In this document: positions 45,251 to 57,548 of the stretch, in pieces
Layout of the letters: every line of letters starts with the position of its first letter
How positions within the stretch are numbered: position 1 is the first letter of the stretch
DNA from: Clitopilus passeckerianus
Lineage: Eukaryota > Basidiomycota > Agaricomycetes > Agaricales > Entolomataceae
Direction: 5' to 3'
DNA length: 64,000 nucleotides
NCBI GenBank assembly: GCA_944990035.1
Contig: CALYLX010000057.1
Coordinates: forward strand, 124,001 to 188,000
Notes under the pieces: model-generated
The model's input: the letters and a program-made list of their open reading frames with translations, nothing else
What the model was told of the DNA's origin: nothing
The model's database searches: none
Translations under genes and position numbers: made by a program

Positions 45251-47332
45251 ATGATGGCGCCCACAAAATCAGGTTCTGAATACTTGATTTTGAAAAGCTC
45301 CTCCTGCGAACGGCTTCAGCATAATTCTCCCCGCATATCAAGAAACGTCTGCTTCATCTCAATCATTCTCGCCCGCTCACCTCACCTACGTTTCCCAAAC
45401 GTACGCCTTGTGATAAGAGACCAAGGCCCGTATGAGCCTGGAAGTAGTATAGTAAGCAACGGCAGCCGTGATTCTCACAGACTCAGAACTGAGCTGCAAA
45501 CCCTCTAGGCGATAATTCGCCAATGCGTTCAGGCCAGCTATTTCTCAGAAGATTACAAGCGTCACCATGATCCGATCGTAGCCATTCCGCTTTATTCCCC
45601 CAGCGCCCCACCTCTAGATCCCATGTCGATCTGTACGATTATTCTCAGCTTCAAGGAACATATTCCCGATTTCTGGGATACACGCGTGGCGTCTCAAGAT
45701 AAGAGATATGGAGGTTATCTCCAGCTCTGGTCTCAACCCAAGTCGAATGCTGAGGCCAATCCAGAGGAAAGGATCATATTCAATAAGACTTTCCCGTGTA
45801 GCAACGGAGGACCAATCTTCCTTGCCCTTGAAAGTACCCATCGAATTTGGGATCATGATGTTTATCCCGGTGATTGCAACGACGTCCTCTTTAACTTTCA
45901 TTTCCATATTGTACCAACGGTAACCCACATGGCACCCTCTAGGACACCTTCCGGACAATGCGCCTCGTTGGTATCAGTATCGACTCTCCCACATGAGCTT
46001 ATTCTCTCGACCGTACGACATCTCCTTCCGGAAGGGTCTGACCGTTGGGGCTCTTCATGGGCATCGCGGACCCATCTTTTCCTGACTTTGGCTCTCGTTA
46101 ATCGTCGCTTCTACTCCATCTTCCTCCCTGCGCTTTATTCTTCTGTCGGCCACGGATATCGCGATGTGCTCGCCAAAGTCATGCGGGGTGGGTTAGCAGC
46201 CGCCAGTTTTGCTGCAAGCCTCGATCGGCAACCCGACATGCGGCGATACGTGACTAGCTTTGCGGACAATGAAATTGGACGAAAAGAAGATATCAGGGCA
46301 CATACAAAGATTTTTACTCTTGCGACCGATATAACTCACATGAAAATTGGCTGGCACCTCTTCCGTAGACTCCTCAAGCCAGCATCGATGCTTCACAAAA
46401 TGGAGACCTTTCAGCTATCTCTTGATGTTCGATCCTACGAAGACCCCCAAACACGCTCTGACATTTACAAGGTTTTCTGTAACTGGCCGAGCTTGAAAAC
46501 TTTATTCATACAACAGAGTGGCATGCCGAAGGGCACACAAACAGAGTAAGTTAATCTCGTTCTACGTTATACCATGATCTCACCTCTGCTGCTAGTCAGG
46601 ATCCGACCATGGGTCAGGTACGGAAGACTAGTGTCTTCGCTTTTAAAGCCAATTCTTACCTCGTCAAATTCAAAGGAACCACCTTTCTCCCTTACCGAGG
46701 TCAGCCTCTACCGCGGCCGATTCTGGCGAACGCATATTCTCAACATGATTCCATCCTCCGGCTCATCTCTTCAGGTCTTCTCTCTTAACAATATCTGCGG
46801 ATTGGTGCCTCAAGACCTCTCAGACATTCTCACACTGATTGGCCCCAATCTTACTAAACTTGAAGTCGTCTACTGTGAGGCCATCCCAGAAAATGGGGAC
46901 TCGCAGCGGGGCTCGGTTATTGAATCGATGATACCGAGTATGCCTAACCTCAAAGAACTCATCGTAACAGATGACGTCCTCACTCCCACGTGCATTCTGC
47001 AGAAACGCAGTTGCACTCCGGGTCTGTTATTCTCCCCCTGCTCGATCACCGTCGCGTTGCGAGGTCGTTCTACGACGTGGACATACGGGCCTTTGAAAGC
47101 AATGTTCACCAGAGGAGATGAACAGGTAGGACCTGGGCAGTGTTATAATTCGAATATTGGTTGGGAACGTGTAAACCTTTACTCAGCGCCGTATATTGGC
47201 AGCTTCAGGAAGGGCATGGCGAACGAGCTCACAGAATTAGCGATGAAAAGGGGTATCAGGCTTGTAATCGACCCACATCTCTCTTTTAACCGTTTACCCC
47301 GTTTTTTACACTACTTGACAGATTCGCTTTGA
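45251..47332 (+). CDS. F-box-like family member D, intact
   Basis: Three exons (45251-45451, 45509-46545, 46600-47332) join in phase to 656 residues. Segment 1 reads SEYLILKSSSCERLQ ... CFISIILARSP ... NVRLVIRDQ. After a linker (FSEDYKRHHDP), segment 2 has CTIILSFKEHIPDF, RYGGYLQLWS, PIFLALESTHRIW and LFNFHFHIVPTV. The F-box-like stretch is STLPHELILSTVRHLL, with LTLALVNRRFYSIFLPALYS and the family GHG motif next. The C-terminal part is leucine-rich (FSLTEVSLYRGRFW, LQVFSLNNICGLVPQDLSD, NLKELIVTDDV) and ends in IGWERVNLYS and ELAMKRGIRLVID. It has the same exon layout as gene C and as B without its transposon. Biochemical role unknown; an SCF adaptor role is only inference. Confidence 0.72.
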
Positions 47333-47496
47333 TATCATGTATAGAAAAATAATATCAGTGTACACTGTAGGGCGGTGTTTCCTGCGTAGATTATAGTGGC
47401 AATTCACCAATTTACTCCTAAGCCGGATGTTCACTACCTTTCGGAGTAAACTTGTTGCGATCAAGATGCAGAATACCTTTCTGATCGACATCCATC

Positions 47497-49494
47497 ATGG
47501 CCGGCCAGACACCAGAATGCTCGATATTAAAGAGCATGAGCTATGAGTGGCATGATCCATATCCTCCCAAAGGCGCCTCCGAATCAATGCGACTCTCACG
47601 AAACATAAGCTTTTTCTCAATCACACTCGCTCAAGCTTTCTGTGATCAGTTCTCGAGATTGCGTCTGGTTATCGAAGACCAATCGAGCACCCTCGATAAT
47701 AGGGTAAAGTCTCATACAAAGTGGACCAAATTGGACTCTTCTAAATGATGTCGACACAATAGGCCATTTGGAAATGCACCGACGCAGACGCCTTTTCAGA
47801 CGACTACAAGCCCCACCATGCCTCTCCCAGAGCTGTCTCTGCCCCTATCTCCGCCCCAAACAAACCCACACCAAATCAGTCTGAAGCCTCATCTTCTCTC
47901 TGTACAATTCTGCTATCCTTTAAAGAATACCTCAGTCCCTTAGACCGACGGCCTTGGGAACCTGGAGGAATTCTCCAGATACCAACCCACTCAGGACTTA
48001 CCCAGGCTAGCATCAATCATCTCGCCCGGCAAACTTTGTTTGACGAGATCTATGAGTACCAATCAGGAGTACCAGTCTTCATTGCTGCTGAAAGCAACCG
48101 CCGGCTGCTTGATGACCTTGACATCCGCGACGCTCAGCCAATTCTCAACTTCCATTTGTATGTCGCTCCTCCTCTCTAAAGGCCTCTGCCACAGGAGGAT
48201 ACGTCTACCAAGAAAACCTCATCCGAGGTTGCCTCCCTTCTGAGTCTTCCCACCGAGCTTCTACTTTCTATTGCCCGGCCCGATGTTCGAAATAACTTTG
48301 AACCCATATTCGAGGATGCTCCGCACCTCGGAATTCACTCACGCACCCTCTTCTCTCTGGCCCTCGTCAATCGTTTATCGCATTCAATATTTCTTCCCTT
48401 GCTCTATTCATCGATTGGGCATGGTTATTACGCCTATATTTACGGCGGTGCCGCCAGCCTAGCAAGGAGCCTCCGCCAACAACCTCTCATGAGACAGTAT
48501 GTTACGAGCTTCCTATACAGGGAATTTCCCAACCTGCAAGAAAGCACAAAAGTAAATGCAGAAGCCTACTCGGAGATATTCTCTTTAGCAAGGGATATAT
48601 CGGATATAGGGGCGCCTTACCATCTCCTTAGCCAAGTCGTAGGCCAGATAGGAAGGCTTGACAAGATGGAAAGGTTGACGTTGGATTTAAGTAATTCTTG
48701 GAGATACTACACGGCTCACACTTTCCAGAATATCTATAGCATCTTGCGCAGCTGGCTCACTCTGAAATGTTTGAAGATCTTGAATCTGCCTACCTCGAGC
48801 GCACATGAGAGTTTCACAAGTCCCAAGGTGTGAACAGGTCTATAATGCATATTCTACAGCTCCATTAACTGCCATATGTATTTTAGGGCGTCAGAACACC
48901 TTTTTCTCTCACCGAGCTCAGCCTTGTGGGCGGAGAATACACCCGAACACAGATCTTTTCCATTCTCGCGTCTTCCACATGCTCTCTCTAAATCCTTCGT
49001 CTCGAAGCAGTCAGGGGACTTACAGATGACAACTTGTTCGATATCTTATCAATATTTGGCCGAAATCTCACGACATTGGAGGTGACTTGGTTCAAGATGG
49101 GTCAATCATCAACGGATGGCAGGGGCTTTGCCATTGACGACACGATCTCGCGGATGAGCAACCTGACCGACCTCGTTATCACTGGTGACGCTGCCAGCCC
49201 CGCTGCCATCTCTCGAAAACGAAAGTGTCAAGCTGACGACGATAAGAGGCCGTGTTGCACTATGAAAATATGGGGCGTCACAGATATCAAGCATGGTGCT
49301 CTACGGCCATGGCACACTCACTCCAATCGGATGTTCCTCATGCTGGATCAGCGGCCGACATTACTTCAAATACGGGATGGGGAAATGTGATGATGACTCC
49401 GGCAGGATTCTCAGAATGGGAGAGAAAGGAATTAGTAGAATTGGCGGGACGAAGAGGTTCAGAACTCGTATGGACTGAGAAGTCGTTGTTCTAG
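47497..49494 (+). pseudogene. F-box-like family member C, with two stops and a frameshift
   Basis: Exons 47497-47703, 47763-48827 and 48887 onward align with gene D: SFFSITLAQAFCDQ, RLRLVIEDQ, LCTILLSFKEYLSP, PVFIAAESNRRLL, SLPTELLLSIARPDV, LFSLALVNRLSHSIFLPLLY and FSLTELSLVGGEY. A TAA interrupts the frame at 48177-48179, and another at 48989-48991, where B and D have Gln codons (SLQL, SLQV). Near 49310-49350 the frame changes so that NTGWGNVMMTPAGFSEWERK is read one base off. These defects show it no longer makes the full protein. Confidence 0.7.
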
Positions 49495-52300
49495 CAAGGT
49501 ACCAAGGTTATAGTCACAGACGAACAAATAACATGCATACGAACGCATCCTAGATAAACTATCTTGTGGAACTGGAATATCGTATGCGTATGCAAGGTTA
49601 TGGAAATAGGTGTGCACAAGTTCAATGGCCTCACAGAACTATCAGGAAAGGAGTGGCATGGTCAAGACAAATGCAGGCCTACAGTCCAACTTCTCGTTCG
49701 TGCTGTTGCATCACCCAGTGCCCCGTCCCTCTCCATCCGACAACTCATTCACAAGCTCCGTCCACCCGATGAAACCATCAGCTCAAGCTTCAGCCTGCCT
49801 TCCAACTGCAACGATCAGCACGTCCCATTCACCGCTCCCAACCGCAAGTCCGCACGGCCGACTCATCTGTCGTTAATCCCTTCCGAATGTCATAGGAGTC
49901 GAGCGCCTCAGAAAACCAGGACCAACACTCGACTCTGAACTTCGATGTCTCGTCTCCTCCCCCGGCTGATTCGTATTCGTTGATCCAGAATATCATACCG
50001 TTATGGAGGATGCCACGGGGAGGACCGAATGGGTGGGGGACGACGTGGTTCATGTGCAACGTGTTGAATGACGAGGGGTTCCTGTTCTTCCAAGTGCTTG
50101 GTGGAGGCGAAGGAGAGGGCTCCGGTTGCAGTAGGACCTAAGAGGAACCCATAACGTGGGCGCAGGACGTGTATGGGGGTGAATGTGCAGACGTCGGAAC
50201 CAGGCTCCACGGTGATCGAAAAGACGTGTTCTCGCCTCCACCCCTGCCCATCCCCAACCTGGTCCTCACGCAATCTCCGTAACCTTCTCTGTTGGATCTC
50301 CCAATGCCGCCGAACCTCCAGGATGGCCAACGTCGCGGAGAGCACGGACCCACCTGGGCTATGACGTATCTGTGTGACGTCCGGAAAACATGGTAGCCTG
50401 CGCGAGCGTGCTTTACGGGAAGGAAGGTAACGAGCTACAATGAATCTCGTCCCTCAGGAATGGGAAGTGGGTGTCGGTACGAAGAGGAGGGCCTGGGCCA
50501 GGCTCTGATGAAGAGTGTCGGGAGGGTGATTCGAGGGTGGAGTGTGAAGGTGGGTGTGGGGGACGAGATGGAGGTGCGACACGGCACAACTGTCATAGAA
50601 ATGAATTGCCTGACAAAAAAGTTGACCTGGATTGAGGAATGAGAGTCGGAGAGGTTCCATGGCCGTCAGAGTTGAACCCCATTCCGCTCTCTGCTCTGGA
50701 AGTAATCACCGCCTGCCGTATAACCGTCCCCATTCCTTCCCTTCTCTCCGTTTCATCCTTGACTCGGCGGTCGACCCGATAAGGCCCATCGCTGTTGTAG
50801 CCTGCGTCTCGGTCATTGCTGTATTTCGCCTGAAGATATGGTGCTTCAGGGAAACGACCGGCTCGGCCAACATGTGCGTTCTGATGGCTAGGGTGAGGAG
50901 CAGGAGGGCCCGTATAGTTCCAGCAATGGCTAAACCGCGAGTAGTCCAATTAGCGGCCGAAGGTGTCGTAGGGGTGGTCGCACGTATGCTCCAGGACTGG
51001 AGAGGTGGTAGAGACCAGGAAAGGTATCGGGGTAGCTGTTGTCGTTGACGCCGGTACCGCTGCCCATGCCTCCCTGGTCTTACCGATGATCTTCTACGAC
51101 TGCCGTGACGCCTTGTATGGCCACGCTTTCTGGAAGTCTGGAAACGCATGCAGTTATGCTGGTGGGAAGCATGGGGACCACGGGTGTATGGGTCTGGTGG
51201 TCTGGGATATAGGGTATCCCTTGACAGAAGTGGCATTTGGGAGCGGAGGGGGAGAAAGTTCGGGGAAAAGGAGGGAGATGTGATGCACGGGGAGCAGAGG
51301 TGTAGACGTAATTCCAACAGCCTCGACCATTACGGGTTCAACTGGTAGGTGGGGAAATTCTTGTCCATTCTTCGCCATGTCGATTGGAAACTGTGCTTGA
51401 GGCTTCCAAGAAGCAGCATCTGAGCATGAGATTGGGTTAACCTCGCAGAAGAGCGGTGCTGTGGCTCTCTGTAACCATCGGCGTCAGGTATGAGGGCCAG
51501 ACCTTCTTGTGCAGGAACTTTAAGGTCGTACGTGGCATTCTTCAACAACGACCCTAGAGGAAGCCACAACGTGGGCGCAGGAGTGCGGAGGGGAGTGCCG
51601 AGGTTGGAAGTGTATACGGAAGTTATAGTTGGGATGGAGTAAAGGGGCGAGTCCACTCGCTGTCACTGTTCTTGTGGATGCAGATTTGGACAGCTATGGC
51701 TGCCTCTTAACATCACTTGTGGAGCGGTATAGGCTCAGTATACGTAGAGGCTCTTCGTCTTGATCAGTTTCTTTTGAACGTTCATTATTCCTCCGGATTA
51801 GCTTCCCACTGGTTTAGAACACGTTCCATCGACGTCGATTTCTTCGGTGTCTGGCTTGACAGATTGCCTCTTAATGCGATACAGTGGTATGGATATGTCC
51901 AAAGTTCGCGAGTAATGAAGTGTCATGAAGTCAAGCGAAACAGACGTGAATGTGAATACCAGAAGGTCGATGTACCAACATATGGATGATCCATCTACTG
52001 ATGAATGTAATGCAGGTGAACGACTGTGGTACAAAACCTATGCAAGCAATATGCAGGGCGAATGGTGTAAGCGTGTTGGAGTGAGTCCGAGCCAAGATGG
52101 GTTTATACACCACACCAAGCACCTGAATCCATACAACAAGCTAACAATGACGCCCAGCATCGTTCTCATCTTTGGAAATTTCGGGCCCATCATCTCGTTG
52201 AACGCTAGAATGCAGTCCTGGAGTTGAATATCGTCGCGGTACTGTGGCTTAGCCACGATCTCTCCGTACTGGCAACCGTATTACTGGCTGATCTCGAGCT
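49495..52300 (-). other. region of duplicated, poorly readable gene fragments
   Basis: Minus-strand blocks without a workable gene model: HMNHVVPHPFGPPRGILHN ... MIFWINEYESAGGGDE (50060-49829), RREHVFSITVEPGSDV ... IHVLRPRYGFLLGPTATGAL (50290-50090), and a second similar block at 51640-51560 (TPLRTPAPTLWLPLGS in one frame, LRPRCGFL in another). A block at 51880-51700 resembles the gene at 55948-56653 (TSMERVLNQWEANPEE against TSVENVLNWWEADTED). Long open frames at 50593-51317 are Arg/Ser/Pro-rich and unrecognised. Stops and frame changes suggest that most of this is relict. Confidence 0.4.
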
Positions 52301-54374
52301 CTATTGCCTAAGAGAACTTGGGGCACTAAGGTCAATAGGAGGAATGGCGGACAAGTCGAAATCGTCGGTCAAGAGGATTTCGTTGTTTGTCGGCCAGAGG
52401 AGATTGGGATCCCAGTAAGTCGGGTAGCACTGCTGCATCAGAAGGTCGAGATCTGCCTGTGTCTTTGGCTCGGGCATCAGGTTGAAAGACTGCGAGACGG
52501 CGTGTGCGGGGGTGATGGGACCGTCATGTGGCGATGAGGGAGAGACGATAAGAGAATCAGGTGAAACGATGGTGACTGGTGGAAGGAGAGATGATTTTTG
52601 CGGAATCTTGGGTGAATGCAGCGAATCCCTTGGATCGACGGGCATGAACATGCTTCGCAGGAACTCCGAAGGCTACGCCAATAGTCAGTTGACAAAATCG
52701 ATCGATCGAAATTAAAGAACGTACCAAGATACTAGTACTGCCTGGTAGCTGATCTTTCAAGTGCATATAAACATTTGGGACTCGGATGTGTTGGAAGCAC
52801 CCCAACTCGTCCGGGTCCACTGGATGGCGGAACCGGGTTTCAATGGGTGGTAGTAGTGGGATCTAGGGAAAGACATGAGCCGAAGTATTATATGGCTCTC
52901 CTGCCGTGAGGTGACACTGGTTCACCTTCCCCGTAATTTATTAAACAGCGGTACGTACCCTAGTGGGTACAAGAAGGTCTGCCTCCTGCCTCGCGCGAAC
53001 CGAGTAAACTTTGAAGGCAAGACCAAGATTGGGACCCTCCGGGAGACTATTTGAAGGCGATACATTAACTTCAGATGAATTCCGAGTCTATCCGAAGGAA
53101 ATAGTCAACACTGACTTGCTTGTTCCAAGAGAGTTGACTCTATGGACTTCTTCCATCCCTTCTTTAGAGGCAGTAATGTTAAACCTGGCCCCACAACTAC
53201 GGCTAGAAGCAGTTAATGACGTCAACGTAATGTTCTTGGAGTGCAGAAAACCTCACCAATCCACCCATTCTGAGACGTCGTCTGGACCGATATTATGAGG
53301 GTAATTGCATTTAGGACACTGTATCGCGTTAGGATCCATCCCACTACGGGATCGACGATCCACGATAACACTGAGTTGAAGATCCTCCCCCCTTGTGATT
53401 ATCCTCCTCCATCGATCTGGCTTGAGTAACTCCAATCCACCTCGTAAAAAGACGTCGAAACGTTCGGTGGCAATGACAGCCTCGCCCGACCCTCCTTTAC
53501 ACATGAAACGCAGAACCTTGAGGAATATCTGAGGTTATGTAGTTAGGAAGATACAATTCTTATTAGATACATGACTTACATTTCGGTCCAAACATAGGGA
53601 CTGTGGTAACGAACATTGGGCTCCGAAAAAGGTCGTTGATACAGATTTGTGGCAGCTGCACCATTAAATCAGGATTGCTTATTGACGCTTCAAGTCTTGT
53701 ATGATATAAGCGCCACTTGTAAGGAACCAGGTGCAGCGGGATCGGAGGGGACTCGCAAGACTGCACAAATACGATTATAAGATCCTTCGCAGTCCTTCCA
53801 AATATTTTCAAAGAACGGTTTCTTGCGGAAAGCGGCTCGAGCCTGTTTGTTACTTTTCTTCCCAGGTCTTGGCTTTGTTTTGCAACGCCCAACATGTAGT
53901 TCCTTTGACAACTCATCCAAGATCAACGCCATACGATTGATCTCCTTGAGAATCTTCTGATCGTGAATATCCCTGTCCAACCGAACCTGGCTAGCATATT
54001 CGACCATCTTAGGCATTGCCACCTCTCCTATCTTCTGCAAAGCTTCCGCCAAAACTAAGAACTCGCTCGGTGAATCCATGATACACTCAAGTACTTCTTT
54101 GAGCCCCTTCGCCTGCACCACTAGATCACCCGTCTTGCGGAGGAGCTCCGAGACGAGTTCAACAGTTTCTGGCCCCGGATTCCGTATCATCCTGGACGAC
54201 AATAAAGCAGCTGCATTGAGAGAAAGGGCATTGGACGCGAGGAATGATAGAACTCATTGGGTGAACCTCTTCCGCACCTCTCTGACGAAAGTTGATGCTG
54301 AGCACTGAGATGTTGACAGAATCTCGAGAGGTGATGACATTATTGCAAATCTGCGCTTCAATGTTGCGAGCCAT
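52301..54374 (-). CDS. protein with helical N-terminus, probable ubiquitin-like domain and zinc ribbon
   Basis: Starting at the ATG at 54374 (MARNIEAQICNNVITS), an intron (GTGCGG...TGCAG) leads to a helical region: ETVELVSELLRKTGDLVVQA, LKEVLECIMDSPSEFLVLAE and IHDQKILKEINRMALILDEL. Next is LPQSLCLDRNIFLKVLRFMC ... DRWRRIITRGEDLQLSVIV, which resembles the ubiquitin-like (ULD-type) domain found in many fungal proteins with NLR-like N-termini. A zinc ribbon CPKC ... CRSCGARFNIT follows, read across an intron (53248 region). The tail contains EADLLVPTRIPLLPPIETRF, DELGCFQHIRVPNVYMHLKD, and a Ser/Pro-rich end at 52301. One splice junction near 53650-53750 is unresolved. The domain assignment is from memory of the family's pattern and is moderate. 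Confidence 0.5.
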
Positions 54375-55947
54375 GTCGTGGCTTGAAGGTGTACAATGGA
54401 GAGGGCGAAAGGCGCATGTCAAGGCATGCAAGGAAATATATTTGGATATGAGACACGTGTAGTGAAGGGTGTGAAGCTTGTGATCTGGCTGGGCGTCTAC
54501 TGCTCTAGGTGCCAAACCGAAACCAGGGATACGCTTCCACGATAAACTCTAGGCTGCAACCAATCGGAGGCGAACACAATACCGCCCTCCCCCAACATGC
54601 TCCCCTTTTGTTTGGCCCGGCAGGCTTGTCCTCTGCAATCAAGTATGCACTGTGTATGTTCATCGTCACGATTTTCACTATATCAAACCACGAGCGCAGA
54701 ACAAACGTCTAGTCATTATGCAGGCAGTGTCGTACGAGTAGATGGTACTGACGGAGCAGCAGCGTTGGAAGGGAGAGGGCGTCTTCATAACAACGAGGAA
54801 GGTAGACATAAAGCAGCTTGGGGTTGTAGTTGCAAATTAAACCGCTAGGAGAATAATCTTTCCGCTTCTGCCTGCCTCGAATCCACTCTCCCTTCACGAC
54901 TTCATCACCCTCGCCCATTCCCCAGACCGTTTCCTGCCAGCTGTTCCCGAAGAGCGAAGGAATCCGCAGCCACGGCCACTTTGAAGGGTCAAAGTTGTAC
55001 GAAAAGAGGGCTCGATACTGCGACGGGTGAGTGGCGAAGGCTCGTGGTAGCTGATGCTAGAGGTCGGAGCCCAGGACGTCTTGGAAACTCGTGATGGGGT
55101 GGGTCCGCAATCAAAGCAGTGATTGCGATGTGGGTGGTGGGGCTGGGCGGCATGGAGAAGTTTATATATTTGCCCATAGGACTCGGTGTGGAAAGGGGGG
55201 GAGTTGGGAGGGTCTTCGATGTCCCGGCTCGGGAATATGTGAGATTCATGAACGAGTTATGATAGAGAAGGGGTACAGGCAATGGGTTATGGGTGTGCTT
55301 GCGATACACCAGCAACGACGGAGTGTGTCTCGCTGGTGCGTGGCCTTCGGAATTCGAGGATGGGGCACCACATAGCTTGCCTCCGCTCGCAAAGTTTTCC
55401 ACAAGCTTCCACCTCTACCACTTGCAGGACAGAAATGGTGATATGGGCGAATGGAGGATGTGCAGGTTTCTGTGCATCAAGACGGTGGAGAGCTTTTTTT
55501 TGCTGCCGGCGTGTTCTGGGCGGGTGAGCGTGGCAGCGCGGTCCCGCAGTACACTCAGCAGTTGCTACAGCCGAACATGCGTCATGAAAAGAGGATGCAT
55601 GTTGTCGGATAACGACTATCCGGATGCGAGGTAGAGGACATTATCCATTATTGGCGCATGCGGTCAAATGGCGCGCAGAGACCTGGTAGAGTTTTAATAT
55701 TTGAGAAGCCTAGGATTCTTGAAGAGGACTTACTCATTGGGCTTAGTTGGTCGAATACCTCGGCCTACGTTCATGAGTGAGACGGGGATGAGAAGGCTAT
55801 GTCGTCTGAAGCTTCATTGATTCATCAATTATTTGTAGACATGGGTGCGGCAGGCTCGAGGCCAGGCTACACAGATTTTCATGACTTAGCGCAGATACGG
55901 AGTAGTTGCGACGAGTTCGTTGAGGTTGAAGCTTAAAGTTTCAAATT
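54375..55947. other. gene-poor region
   Basis: Open frames at 54989-55402 (-) and 55293-55634 (+) overlap. The minus one is Pro/Ser/Thr-rich (AGTSKTLPTPPLSTPSP) and unrecognised. No splice model or motif supports a gene. Confidence 0.35.
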
Positions 55948-56653
55948 TCAAAGCTTGGAAGTGCGAGGAGGTGGTGGAGGGGAAGAAAGGCGGGTTGAAG
56001 GCGTGAGAGATCCTTCTCTTTTCGGACTGGCTTTTGACTCGCCTGCTGGAGTCTTGGAAGACTGATCTCTCAAACGTCCGAAACCTTCCCAATCCTTACC
56101 TACTGTAGCTGGGACAAGGACCAAGCTGCTATTCATGATAAGGCTCATGGAATCAACAGACTGGGGAATGCCTGATGGAACTTCTACCCCCTGGGGAAGT
56201 ACGGACTTCTCCCACCAGTCGCTGCACTGCTGCAGTATAGCCTCGGTACTGTATATGGAGAGGCACTTCGTCTTTGTCAGTCTCTTCTGAACGTTCATTA
56301 TCCTCTGTATCAGCTTCCCACCAGTTCAGAACATTTTCCACTGACGTCAACTTCTTCGATGGCTGGCTTGACAGATTTTCCTCCTTGCCAGCACTTCCTC
56401 TGATTGAATTCTGATACGCTATTCGCCTAAGCTAGTGTGGAGCCTTCGGGATGACTCACAAATACGGAAGCATATTGACTGGAATGTCTACACGACGGCT
56501 ACCACGTTCATGTTGATGAGCTCCAAGGGCGCTGACAGCGGTTATAACGTCCGACACGGAACTCTTCCCGTCCACACCTCTGCTCCCGACGGTCACACTT
56601 AGACTCACAGTCCTCAGGCCGTGACTCGGATACGACCCCTTACGACCTTTCAA
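55948..56653 (-). CDS. unrecognised gene X, 5' end missing or hidden
   Basis: Three minus-strand segments join in phase: about 56653-56459 (SVTVGSRGVDGKSSVSD, DIPVNMLPYL), after a GTGAGT...TCAG intron the block SSQPSKKLTSVENVLNWWEA, and after a GTGCCT...TGCAG intron QQCSDWWEKSVLPQGVEVP, ending SSPPPPPRTSKL at 55948. No ATG is seen upstream before the frame closes, and the upstream side overlaps the promoter of the phosphatase gene at 56661. It is either truncated or has an unseen 5' exon. Related fragments occur at 51700-51880 and 58020-58730. Function unknown. Confidence 0.4.
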
Positions 56654-56660
56654 GGCGATA

Positions 56661-57548
56661 ATGAAGCTCCTCTATTCTCTCCTTATTCTCTCTGCTTCAC
56701 TGCTTCAGACGGTGTTGACGTCACCGGTCGCAACTACTCAAGTGACATCACGTGCATCCTCACCATCGAAGACTCGGACGGTCTACCTCATCCGCCACGG
56801 CGAGAAGCCCCTCGATGAGGATGACAACCGTACGGGTCTTTCTACCGAGGGAGTACTGAGGTCGCTCTGTATCCAAGAGGTTAGTTAGCACAGCTCGTAG
56901 AGAGTCAAAGCCCCGTACTCATTTGACTCGAACTTAGCTCTTCGGCCCCAACTCCGACTACAACATTGGCTTCATCACTGCTCTGGCTCCCAACGGGACT
57001 AAACATCTTCGACACAAGCAGACTGTTGACCCATTGGCGGAGAGTTTGGGACTCCGAGTCGACACAACATGGTACGTAAGAATTTCATCGGGCCATGTGA
57101 TATCAAATGTCCGTTGAACACACCCGACATTTAGTACTTCTAAAGATGACCTGAGTTGCCTCTACCGGGTGACAGAAGACTACTTCCGCACAAGTTCTGA
57201 AGCCAAGGCCGTGTTAATATCTTGGGTGAGCACACCGCGCTATTTCATGCACCTAATGGGTGGGTTCAATTGATACTCGGATAGCGGCACAGTATTCTAC
57301 CCGCCATTGCACGAGCTCTCGGAGCTTGGAACAGTCCTAAGAAATGGGGGAAACAGTACGTTATAATCCTCGTGTATGGTGTCGGCTTCTCTGTCTGGTC
57401 TAACACACTCCATTCCAGCTACGACACAATTTGGACCATTCGCGATGGATCGTTTGTGTATGAGACGAAACAACGCTGTCCTGGCCTCGATGATCTAGAC
57501 TCGGATATTTCAAGCGAGGAGGAGGTCCAGCACAGACTTTGTGAGTAG
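56661..57548 (+). CDS. secreted histidine phosphatase-family protein, copy 1
   Basis: Five exons (56661-56879, 56938-57071, 57135-57225, 57285-57355, 57419-57548) join in phase to 214 residues. A signal peptide (MKLLYSLLILSASLLQTVLT) is followed by the phosphoglycerate-mutase-like RHG motif in VYLIRHGEKPLDED. Then come GLSTEGV, LFGPNSDYNIGFITALAPNG and VLISWRHSILPAIARALG, where WRH supplies the second catalytic His, and YDTIWTIRDGSFV. The RHG histidine would form the phosphohistidine intermediate. The closest general family is the fungal secreted phosphoglycerate-mutase-like group with unknown substrates. The frame is intact. The last exon may instead splice at GTGAGT (57541). It has a second, broken copy at 58828. 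Confidence 0.75.

Noticed and set aside
49564..49938. Plus-strand 124-residue open frame
   Set aside because: Low-complexity Ser/Pro composition opposite a minus-strand block; no family resemblance.
50593..51317. Long Arg/Ser/Pro-rich open frames on the minus strand as a transcription factor gene
   Set aside because: No zinc-finger spacing or conserved domain could be read in any frame; listed only as part of a relict region.
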